DNA of 22,952 nt. Source: Christensenella sp. UBA6880 (GTDB lineage Bacteria; Bacillota; Clostridia; Christensenellales; CAG-917). The translations under genes were made by a program, and so were the position numbers. Shown here piece after piece: positions 5,774 through 13,900 of this stretch. The notes below the pieces were generated by a model. That model saw only the letters and a program-made list of their open reading frames with translations. It was not told the DNA's origin and did no database searches. The stretch spans positions 517-23,468 of the forward strand of contig DKCG01000015.1 in the NCBI GenBank assembly GCA_002449145.1, in the 5' to 3' direction. How positions within the stretch are numbered: position 1 is the stretch's first letter; each line of letters starts with the position of its first letter.

Positions 5774-7472
5774 CGTCTTCTCCGAAAATCATCTTGTAGT
5801 ATTTGTCAAACGTTTTTTCATTGAGGTTGTAACGTTCAATGGTTTGCTCGCGCATATCGTCGGCGTCGCACTCGTAAACCTTGCAAAGCAACACGCCTAT
5901 GAGTGTGCGAACGCTGCGCATATTTGCGATTCTTTTATATGCGGGTTTGGAATATTTGAGTTTGCCGCTTTCGTCCAAAGTCACGATTGAATTGACGATG
6001 TTCGTGAGCGTTGCAAGGTACATATTGGGTTCTTCGTCGGTAAAAACGATGTCGGACACGCAATACGCCACCGCGCCGTGCAAAATTCCGCCGAGTTTGT
6101 GAAAAGCGTTCGGAAACACCATATCTATGCTCTTGAATCTGTCTTGCGCCACGACGTCGAATTTGAATCTGACAGTATTTTCTTGCACGAGGCAGAACAA
6201 CAGTCTCGACATCAAATCGAAAGACAAATCCGTCGATATGAGTTGTCTTCTCAAAAAGTCGCTCACCCATTGCGAATTTACGAGCGCGAGTTTGTCCACG
6301 AGCAGAAGTTTCAAGTTCTCGTTGTCGTCGGTAAATGCCCATTCGATGAGTTTTTTCATATGCGCGCTTTGCTCATCGTGGTCGAATATGACGAGTTGCA
6401 ACTCAAACGGCGACATCTTCAAAAACTTGTCCAAATCCTTGTATCTTGCGATTTTTTCGACATACGGAAGATTCATCGAATACGCCACTTTATCGGGATT
6501 TTGCTTGTAAAGTTGCAAAAAGTAGTCCGCGGGCGAATACTCGCCGAAAATCGTGCGCACTTTTAGCATAACCTTGCGCGCTTCCTCTTTTTGGTCGAGA
6601 TTGTAAAGCGCTTGGGAAAGCCAAATCATCGTGTTGGGTTGAAGGTCGAGTTTTTCGAGCACTCTGCGCGTGTATTTGACCACTTGCGCGTGCATTTCCA
6701 TATTTACGAGTATGGGCAGAATCATAAGGATTTCTTCCATATTCGTGTAATCTTTTTCGAGAATCTGGTCGAGCACGGCGTATGCTTCCGCCATCTTGTT
6801 TTCCATCAAAAACGCGGTTGCGAGAGTGCATTTTACGGCAAGATTATCCCCGTCTTCGGCAAGCATTTTTTGCGCGTTTGCGATGACGGAATCTATGTCG
6901 TTTTTCATCATAAGGCACACAAGCACGATATGATTTGCGGCGGCTTTGGATTTAGAGCGGGGGTCGATTTCGTCCATAAGGGCGATTGCCTCGTCGAGTT
7001 TGCGCTCTCTTACGAGTTCGTACGCCTTGCTTATGAGCATTTCGTAATAATCCTCGCCTTTGGGGTAAACAACTCTGAATCCCTCGTCTTGCGGCTCGCC
7101 GCCCATACTTCCCATATCTTCGGGCAGTTGCAAGTCGTACGCATCGGCGATGTCGCGAAGATAGTATTCGGCAACGTCGGGCAGATTTACGTCGAGAAAA
7201 TTCATTGCGAGTTGATAAAAAATGCGATCCCTATCGTCGGCACACGGATGTTTTGCGAGTGCCTTGTAGAGAGTCGCATTCGAGATTTCCCACGCGCCGA
7301 GCGACGCGTAAACGCCGGCAAGCGCAAGAGACGCTTCAACGAAGCGTTCGTCTATTGCGAGAGCCTTGTCGAGATAGGTTATGCTTTTTTCGGTTTCACC
7401 GTTTTTGAAAGCGGTTTCGGCAAGGTTTAGATAATCCTCTTTTGAAAGATTAAACCCTATGATTTGCGCCAT
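5760..7472 (-). CDS. Tetratricopeptide-repeat (TPR) protein
   Basis: A 570-residue soluble protein. The N-terminus is clearly TPR: LAETAFKNGETEKSITYLDKAL followed by a second repeat with ASLALAGVYASLGAWEISNATLYKAL (residues about 17-72), and further repeats around 140-290 (ISKAYELVRERKLDEAIALMDEI, LATAFLMENKMAEAYAVLDQIL, LSQALYNLDQKEEARKVML). From about 310 on it is still helical but without clear TPR consensus; I do not recognise this half. TPR proteins act as scaffolds for protein complexes. No signal peptide. Its ATG (7472-7470) shares one base with the upstream TAA (TAATG), so translation is probably coupled, and its own stop lies within the next gene. The order membrane protein, TPR, metal-tail protein suggests a membrane-associated complex, but no specific role can be given. 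Confidence 0.8.
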   Translation of the reverse strand: MAQIIGFNLSKEDYLNLAETAFKNGETEKSITYLDKALAIDERFVEASLALAGVYASLGAWEISNATLYKALAKHPCADDRDRIFYQLAMNFLDVNLPDVAEYYLRDIADAYDLQLPEDMGSMGGEPQDEGFRVVYPKGEDYYEMLISKAYELVRERKLDEAIALMDEIDPRSKSKAAANHIVLVCLMMKNDIDSVIANAQKMLAEDGDNLAVKCTLATAFLMENKMAEAYAVLDQILEKDYTNMEEILMILPILVNMEMHAQVVKYTRRVLEKLDLQPNTMIWLSQALYNLDQKEEARKVMLKVRTIFGEYSPADYFLQLYKQNPDKVAYSMNLPYVEKIARYKDLDKFLKMSPFELQLVIFDHDEQSAHMKKLIEWAFTDDNENLKLLLVDKLALVNSQWVSDFLRRQLISTDLSFDLMSRLLFCLVQENTVRFKFDVVAQDRFKSIDMVFPNAFHKLGGILHGAVAYCVSDIVFTDEEPNMYLATLTNIVNSIVTLDESGKLKYSKPAYKRIANMRSVRTLIGVLLCKVYECDADDMREQTIERYNLNEKTFDKYYKMIFGEDDARE

Positions 7473-8599
7473 TATTTTTTCTTTTTCTTCTTAGGATTTT
7501 GGTAAGGCACGGCTTGTTTTGCTTTCTTCTTTTGCGCGCCTTGAACGGATCCGTTCGCATACGGATTTTGTTTTGCCGCCCTTCTTTGTTCTGCGACCTG
7601 AACTTTTTGCTCGTCCGCTTTAAGATTGTGGCACTTGACCATACCTCTCGAAGCGACCGCAATCCAGCAAAGAGCCATAAACGTCGTGCCGACCAAAGCC
7701 ATAGCGATGTAAACGATTATGCCTAAAAGGTTGTTGACGGCGCAAAGTCCGAGCGGAAGTGCGGAAAGGATTGCGACGCACGGTATGCTCAAAAGGTTGT
7801 TTGCGATAAGCACGATAGCGTTTTTGAAGCATTGACCGAAAGTGAGTTCGTAGGACGTGAAAAGTCCCATCATAACTACGGGTATGAGAAGAAGCGGCGC
7901 GCCGATGATGAAACTGAACACGACCGCGCAATACGCGCCTGCGCCCGCCGTTCCGAGTGCCTGTTGTTCCAAAAGATACATAAGCGACTCGACCATACCG
8001 AGTGCGACAACCACCATCATAAGACCTGCCAAGAGGAACTTCCACCAATATTTGGCAAAGCCCATCCAGTAGGTTTTTGCCCAGTTTTTGTAGTAGTCCT
8101 GATAGAAACTGCGTTTTGCGCAGTAGAACAAGCCCGAAAGTCCGAGCGAACCGAAAAGGAAGCACGCGCCGTACATTGCCATAACGGGCATTTTGACATT
8201 GCGATAGAGGCTTCCGACGCTCACCGCAATGCTATCGCCGCCGCCGGGGAAACCTACGCCGATGTCGCCCATAAAGTTGTACGTGCCGCCGATTGTGAGG
8301 TTCTCGAAATAACCCGAAAACCACGCGAAAATCACGATAAACGGAACGGTGAATATCAAAAAGAACAGCGTCGCTTTGAAAAGCGTTGCAAACTCGCCGC
8401 GCATAACCGCGGCGGCTCTTGCCATAAACGAGTCGGGGTATTCTTTGACGGGGCGCGCCTCTGCGAGACCTGCCACAAGTATTTTTTGAGGTTCTTCGGG
8501 TTCTTTGCGAACGGCTGCGTCCGTAAAGAGTTTGCCGAGCAAAAGTTTTTTAGGCTTTTTGGGCATCGTGTATGCCGAGTTGGGATTGTTGTTTGCCAT
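7472..8599 (-). CDS. Six-helix membrane protein with poly-lysine C-terminus
   Basis: Not recognised at family level. The 375-residue protein has a hydrophilic N-terminus (1-70, Lys-rich at 14-19), then about six membrane segments (roughly 74-94, 138-158, 187-209, 222-246, 268-288, 291-316), with a Gly-rich loop (GVGFPGGGDS, about 114-123) between the first two. The last 55 residues are basic and end in six lysines. With an even number of helices both ends should be cytoplasmic. The sequence around AKTYWMGFAKYWWKF between helices 2 and 3 faintly recalls YesL/DUF624 proteins, but I would not assign it. Start: ATG at 8599 with AGGAGA at good spacing and a strong promoter upstream. First gene of the three-gene operon; its lysine codons supply the purine-rich sequence just before the TPR start. 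Confidence 0.75.
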   Translation of the reverse strand: MANNNPNSAYTMPKKPKKLLLGKLFTDAAVRKEPEEPQKILVAGLAEARPVKEYPDSFMARAAAVMRGEFATLFKATLFFLIFTVPFIVIFAWFSGYFENLTIGGTYNFMGDIGVGFPGGGDSIAVSVGSLYRNVKMPVMAMYGACFLFGSLGLSGLFYCAKRSFYQDYYKNWAKTYWMGFAKYWWKFLLAGLMMVVVALGMVESLMYLLEQQALGTAGAGAYCAVVFSFIIGAPLLLIPVVMMGLFTSYELTFGQCFKNAIVLIANNLLSIPCVAILSALPLGLCAVNNLLGIIVYIAMALVGTTFMALCWIAVASRGMVKCHNLKADEQKVQVAEQRRAAKQNPYANGSVQGAQKKKAKQAVPYQNPKKKKKK

Positions 8600-8631
8600 A
8601 TACTCTCCTGCAAAACTATATAGATAAATAG

Positions 8632-8660
8632 ATTATACATTATATAAGCGCAAATATCAA
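8632..8660 (-). promoter_or_regulatory. Sigma-A promoter of the three-gene operon
   Basis: TTGATA (8660-8655), 17 bases, perfect TATAAT (8637-8632), giving a leader of about 27 bases with AGGAGA before the ATG at 8599. It matches the consensus at 11 of 12 positions. Confidence 0.75.
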
Positions 8661-8755
8661 ACGAAAAGCAAAAATATATTTGACGCTTAAAACGCACGGC
8701 GAATCGGGCGCGCGCATATATATGTCGTATAGAAGTCGAGAGGAATCGCTTTTGA

Positions 8756-8784
8756 TTGACATAAGGTCGCGGCGGTGTTAAATT
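8756..8784 (+). promoter_or_regulatory. Sigma-A promoter of asd-dapA
   Basis: Perfect TTGACA (8756-8761), 17 bases, TAAATT (8779-8784); the leader is about 20 bases and contains AGGAGG (8800-8805). There is no room for a lysine riboswitch or attenuator. Confidence 0.7.
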
Positions 8785-8809
8785 TGCTACATAAGGTTTA
8801 GGAGGCGGT

Positions 8810-9820
8810 ATGAAAAAATTTAACATTGCCGTTGTCGGCGCAACGGGTATGGTGGGCGGAAAATTTCTCGAGGTTCTCGAAGAAAGGAATCTTCCCGTCG
8901 AGAACTACTATCTTTTCGCGTCCGCAAAAAGCGCAGGCAAAAAAATTAACTTCGCGGGAAAAGAACACACCGTCATCGAATTGACGAGCCAAAACGTGAG
9001 CGCACTCGAAGGAAAAATCGATTTTGCGCTGTTTTCGGCAGGTGCGGGCGTATCGAAAGAATTTGCGCCGTTGTTTGTGAAAGCGGGCGCAATCGTCGTT
9101 GACAACTCGTCGCAATGGCGTATGTACGACGACGTTCCTTTGGTCGTTCCCGAAGTCAATCCCGAAGACGTGAAGTGGAACAAAGGCATAATCGCAAACC
9201 CCAACTGTTCCACGATTCAGGCGGTCGTCGCGCTCAAACCGCTCAAAGACAGATTCGGTATAAAGAGAATCGTGTATTCGACATATCAAGCCGTATCGGG
9301 CGCGGGAGTTGCGGGCTTCAACGACTTAAAAGACGGAATAAACGGCGTTCCACCCAAGAAATTTCCTCGTCCCATAGCGTTCAATATGCTTCCGCACATC
9401 GACGTATTTATGGACGACGGATACACCAAAGAGGAATGGAAAATGATTGTCGAAACGAGGAAAATTCTGCACGATTCGTCGCTGCGCGTAACTGCGACAA
9501 CCGTACGCGTTCCGGTGTTCTACGGCCATAGTGAGTCGATAAACGTCGAATTCGTGCAAAAATGCACTCGCGACGACGTCGTAAACGCGCTTGAAAACTT
9601 CAAGGGAATCGTGGTTGTGGACGATACGAAAAACAACGTCTATCCCACCCCTCTCGACGCCGAAAATCGCGACGAAGTGTTCGTGGGCAGAATCCGCCTC
9701 GACGACAGCGTGGAAAGTGGCGCAAACCTTTGGGTGGTTGCCGACAACATAAGAAAAGGCGCGGCGACCAACGCCGTTCAGATTGTGGAATTGCTCATAA
9801 AAAACGCTATGGAGGCATAA
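8810..9820 (+). CDS. asd: Aspartate-semialdehyde dehydrogenase
   Basis: Reduces aspartyl phosphate to aspartate semialdehyde with NADPH, at the branch to lysine/diaminopimelate/dipicolinate and to threonine and methionine. The 336 residues match the usual length. NADP-binding GATGMVGG (10-17); SSQWRM (100-105); catalytic Cys133 in NPNCSTIQ; Gln160 in the YQAVSGAG motif; Arg233 and His240 in RVPVFYGHSES; and GAATNAVQI near the end. All active-site residues of the family are in place. The start follows a full AGGAGG at 4 bases spacing. dapA follows 8 bases after the stop and uses the same product, so the two form an operon. Regulation seems to rest on the promoter alone. Confidence 0.97.
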   Translation: MKKFNIAVVGATGMVGGKFLEVLEERNLPVENYYLFASAKSAGKKINFAGKEHTVIELTSQNVSALEGKIDFALFSAGAGVSKEFAPLFVKAGAIVVDNSSQWRMYDDVPLVVPEVNPEDVKWNKGIIANPNCSTIQAVVALKPLKDRFGIKRIVYSTYQAVSGAGVAGFNDLKDGINGVPPKKFPRPIAFNMLPHIDVFMDDGYTKEEWKMIVETRKILHDSSLRVTATTVRVPVFYGHSESINVEFVQKCTRDDVVNALENFKGIVVVDDTKNNVYPTPLDAENRDEVFVGRIRLDDSVESGANLWVVADNIRKGAATNAVQIVELLIKNAMEA

Positions 9821-9828
9821 CGAAATAA

Positions 9829-10692
9829 ATGATTTTCAGAGGCACAGCCACCGCACTCATCACCCCTTTCACAAAAGATGACAAAGTGGACGTGAAGGCT
9901 CTTTGCGAAATCGTGGAAAGACAAATCGCAAGCGGCGTGGACGCTCTCGTCGCGCTCGGCACTACGGGTGAGCCTGCAACGCTAACCGAAGAAGAAAAGA
10001 AGCAAGTGGTCGAAGTTTGCATAAAGCAAACGCGAGGTCGAGTTCCCGTCATAGTCGGCGCCGGCTCGAACAGCACGCGCCACGCAATCGAAACTTGCCG
10101 TATGGCGCAAAATCTCGGCGCGGACGGACTTTTGGTCGTCACGCCGTACTACAACAAATGCACGCAAGAAGGGCTTGTCGAACACTACGGCGCAATCGCC
10201 GATTCGACAAGTCTTCCTATTATATGCTACAACGTATCCTCGCGAACGGGCGTAAATATGCTTCCCGAAACCTTTGCGAGAATCGCAGAGCGCAAAAACG
10301 TCGTAGGCATAAAGGAAGCAAGCGGCAATATGGAACAAATCGAAAAATGCCTTGCCCTATGTCCCGACAAAGTGATAAGCGGCGACGACGCGCTCACCTT
10401 GCCTATTATGGCAATGGGCGGACTGGGCGTAATCAGCGTTGCAAGCAACGTATGCCCGAAATACGTCGGCGATATGACGCACTTTGCGCTTAACGGCGAG
10501 TGGGGAAAAGCACGCAAAATGCAACTTGCCCTGCTTCCCTTAATATCCGCGCTGTTTTGCGAAGTGAATCCAATTCCGATAAAAAAGGCGATGGAAATCA
10601 AAGGTTATTGCACCTCGAAGTTGCGACTTCCCCTAACCGATCTCACGCAAAGCAACACCGAGAAACTCGCAAAAATTCTCGCAGATTTTTGA
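9829..10692 (+). CDS. dapA: 4-hydroxy-tetrahydrodipicolinate synthase
   Basis: Condenses pyruvate with aspartate semialdehyde to give hydroxytetrahydrodipicolinate, the precursor of diaminopimelate and lysine and, through DpaA/DpaB further along this window, of spore dipicolinate. 287 residues, a normal TIM-barrel length. The Schiff-base Lys162 lies in GIKEASG; Tyr134 (ICYNV) and Thr45/Thr46 (GTTGE) form the proton relay; Arg139 (SSRTG) binds the substrate carboxylate. TPYYNK (105-110) is also canonical. The ATG is 8 bases after the asd stop; GGAGG at 9811-9815, inside the asd end, is 13 bases away, rather far. Lysine feedback residues cannot be judged by eye. Confidence 0.96.
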   Translation: MIFRGTATALITPFTKDDKVDVKALCEIVERQIASGVDALVALGTTGEPATLTEEEKKQVVEVCIKQTRGRVPVIVGAGSNSTRHAIETCRMAQNLGADGLLVVTPYYNKCTQEGLVEHYGAIADSTSLPIICYNVSSRTGVNMLPETFARIAERKNVVGIKEASGNMEQIEKCLALCPDKVISGDDALTLPIMAMGGLGVISVASNVCPKYVGDMTHFALNGEWGKARKMQLALLPLISALFCEVNPIPIKKAMEIKGYCTSKLRLPLTDLTQSNTEKLAKILADF

Positions 10693-10729
10693 AAAAAACG
10701 GCATAAAACGCATCAAAAAACCATAAAAA

Positions 10730-10796
10730 AAGAAATGAGCGTCGTAAGATGTCAATCCGCCGAAGTCGCCAACAGAATTGGCGCATCTCATTTCTT
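10730..10796. other. Structured inverted-repeat element between convergent genes
   Basis: Perfect 10-base arms AAGAAATGAG (10730-10739) and CTCATTTCTT (10787-10796) enclose 47 bases that hold a second hairpin, CGCCAA-cagaa-TTGGCG (10767-10783). On the minus strand the outer arm runs into T7. It lies between the dapA stop and the terminator of the leucine-rich-repeat gene. It could be the dapA terminator, a small folded RNA or a repeat element; the branched loop is more than a terminator needs. The rest of 10693-10906 shows no gene. Confidence 0.55.
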
Positions 10797-10852
10797 GTGT
10801 TTATTATATGAAAACGATTTTGAAAAATCAAACAATATTAAAGCGGCATTGA

Positions 10853-10881
10853 AAAAGACGACTGCAATGCAGTCGTCTTTT
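10853..10881 (-). terminator. Hairpin terminator of the LRR lipoprotein gene
   Basis: A 14-base arm (10853-10866) is perfectly complementary to 10868-10881, ending in T4-T5 on either strand. It starts 26 bases after the stop of the large minus-strand gene and may also serve dapA from the other side. Confidence 0.85.
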
Positions 10882-10906
10882 CGTACAGCAAGTTTCAAAT
10901 ACGCTT

Positions 10907-13900
10907 TTACGCTTTTTGCGAAGGTTTCGTTTCGAGTTTCGGACAGCCATCAAATGCGCCGGTCCCGATTGTGTCAACGATTTCAACACCCATTATTGCC
11001 GTAAGATTTGCGCAGTTCTTAAACGCTTGGCTTCCGATAATTTTAACACTCGAAGACAAAGCAGCCGCAGTCAAATATCCGCAACTCTCGAATGCGGACG
11101 GGTTGATTATTGTAAGAGCGGTATTCTTGCTCAAATCGATTGCGGTAAGTCCGCTATTTGCAAATGCGTATGCGCCGATATAGTCGAGTTTCGTCGCCTT
11201 TGACAAATCGATGTTTTTCAAGTTTTCCGTGCCGTTGAACGCGTTCGTGCCGATATGCGTCACTTTGTCGTTGACGTACTTGGCAACCTTGAACATAACG
11301 CCGCTCTTTGACGAATACACGTTGATTTCCGCATTGGTGACCGTTGGATCGTTTTGTATCGTGTCGGGCAAGAACAATTCGATTTGTGTGCCCTCGAACG
11401 TGATTCCGTCTTTAACGCCGATGACGTTGAACACCTTTCTCGGCGAAGCGGAATTTTCTTCGGTGGCTTCGGTGGCTTCGACGACGTATTGCGCGCCGAT
11501 TGCAATCATATTTTGAACCGCCTCGATACCGTCGAGATTTGCCACGACCGCGTTGTATACGATTTCGTTTTCTGTTTGTGAAACCTTTTCAGTGATTTCA
11601 AAGTTGGATTCCTTAAGGTTTGCAAAAGCAACGTCCACTTTTTGCGCCGTATACACGTTTTCTAGCGCGGTGCAGTTTACAAACGCTCTGTCGCGTATAG
11701 TTTCGATGTTTGTGGCAAGATAGATTGCTTTGAGTTTTGTGAAGTTTGCAAACGCGCCGCTTGCGATTTCGGTCACGATATAAACGCTTCCGTCCGAATC
11801 CGTCCATGTTGTCGGGAGTACGATCGTTTCGGCGTTTTGCGCCTTGCAGCCCGTGATACTCGCCTTGCCTGCGTAAGTCGTTTCGCCTACCTTGACTTCT
11901 TGTTGGTCGACGTAGCCGTATTCAAACAAACTTGCGTCCGCTTCGAGAACAACCGAGTAAACGAGCGCGACCGATTGGCTGCCCGACAAAACGTTTTCAC
12001 CCGAATATCGAACTTCCATGCTCTTTATGCCGAGCGTCGAGGTGTCGGGATTGACAAATTGGAATCCCGCGTTTGCGGATAAGGTTCTGACGATTACGCT
12101 GCCGTCCTGACCGATGAGGCGCACTTTGAAATCTTTGAGCGCGTCGGCAACATTGGTGTTGAGCGCAACGGAAATCGCGCCGTCCTGAACGATTCTTTCG
12201 ATCTTGGATTCATCCACGTCGTACGCAAATCGGAATTTATAAGTGCCGAGCCCATAGAAGTTTACGGTGACGATTGCGTATTGCGTTTCGTCTGTAACCT
12301 TGCTTGTGTCGAAGTTCTCGATTTTTGAAATATCGAGCGTGTGCTTTTCGCCGTTTATGTCGGTATAGACAAACTTATATTCGCCGCCCTCGAACGACGT
12401 ATAGAACAACGACGTTGCGGATGCGTCGTCCTTGTTTTTCTGTCCGAATCCGGTGAGGCAGTAGTCGCCCTCGCCCCATATGTCGATTGACGGGATATCG
12501 CCTTCATTGTAGAACGAAGGATTGCCTTTGATTGCATTGTACACGGTTGCGACATACAAGAACTCGTCGCCGTAGTTGACCTGGCAACCCTCGCCGTCGT
12601 TGTAGGTGAACGTCACGACGTACTTTGTCACGCCTTCTTCGTAGAGTTGTCCGAATTTGGAATGATCTTTCGTCACTTCGACGACTTTCACGTCATTCTT
12701 GACCAAATCGAGATTTTCTTTGCCGACTATGCCGGTGTTATTGAGAACGACAAGGCCGTCTGCGACAACGCCGTTATAGGACGTTCCGCTGCCGTAAGTC
12801 GTTTCAAACGCATTCTTGGAAGCGTCGGTTTTGAGAAGTTTGGTTGGAATAACGTCGGTGTTGATGTAAACCTTGTCAACCTTTTCTTCGACGAAGTTGT
12901 CCTTATTGAGCCTGTAAAGTTGCGCCCATGCGAGAGTGGTTGCGTCAGTGGTTGCGGCTTTACCGCTGTTTATGTTGTCGAGCCCTTCGAGTACGGATTG
13001 TCTGAAATAAAATTTTGCGTTGTTGATAAGCCTTTCGTTTGTATCGGCAAATGCGTTCTCTTCGACAAACGGCGCGCCCACAAGTTTGTTGTCCTTAAAT
13101 TCAACGCCGGTAAATATAAAACTTTTGATCGCCGTCGCACCGTCGAACGCATAGTTTTCAATACGTTCGATATTTGTGCCGAACTTCACGGTTTTTATGC
13201 CGGTTGCATAGAAGTTAAACGTCTCTTCGCCGATAGAAGTCACGTGATCGGGAATTTCGATATTTGGCGTATTGGTTCCGAAAGATTCGGAATAATATTC
13301 GACAAGCATTCTTGTTTCTTTGTTTGCGCTGTTTCCTTTAACAATAACAAAGCCGTTCGGGTTATCTTCGGTGTTTTTTATCCATTTGGTATTTGTAAAC
13401 GCACGCTTGCCTATTGTTTTGATATTGTTCGCATTTGCAAATGCGATTGCGGCAAGTTCGGAGCAACCGTCAAATGCGTACGGCGCAATATGTTCGATGT
13501 TCAACGGCAACGAAGCGGACCTTGCGGTTTTGTCGATAAAGCGATAGTACACTTTGCCGATTACGATTGCGCTGAAATTGCTAATATAGTTTCCGCTCGT
13601 TGTTTCAAGCATAGACGTGCCGCTAAGCGCGCTTTCGCCGATATATGCGAGATTCGACGTCGCATCGACTTCGACTTTTGCAAGTTTTGCAAGGTTTGCA
13701 AACGCTCCGTTTTCGATTTTTTGTACGCTGTCGCAAAGTTTGATTGATTCGAGTGCGGTTGCGTTTGCAAACGCACCGCTTGCAATCGTCACGACGCTTT
13801 GAAGTTGAGCGTTGAGCGCGTCGATTTCATCTTGTGAAAGTTCGGGGCAATTTCCCGTCGTATAATATGTTGCGTTCGACAAGTCGAGGCTTTTGACTGC

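Noticed and set aside
8785..8809. Lysine riboswitch or attenuator before asd
   Set aside because: The leader after the promoter is only about 20 bases and has no structure beyond the Shine-Dalgarno.
12647..13747. 366-codon plus-strand frame inside the LRR gene
   Set aside because: Antisense shadow of the repeats; Cys/Phe/Arg-rich and without a start signal.
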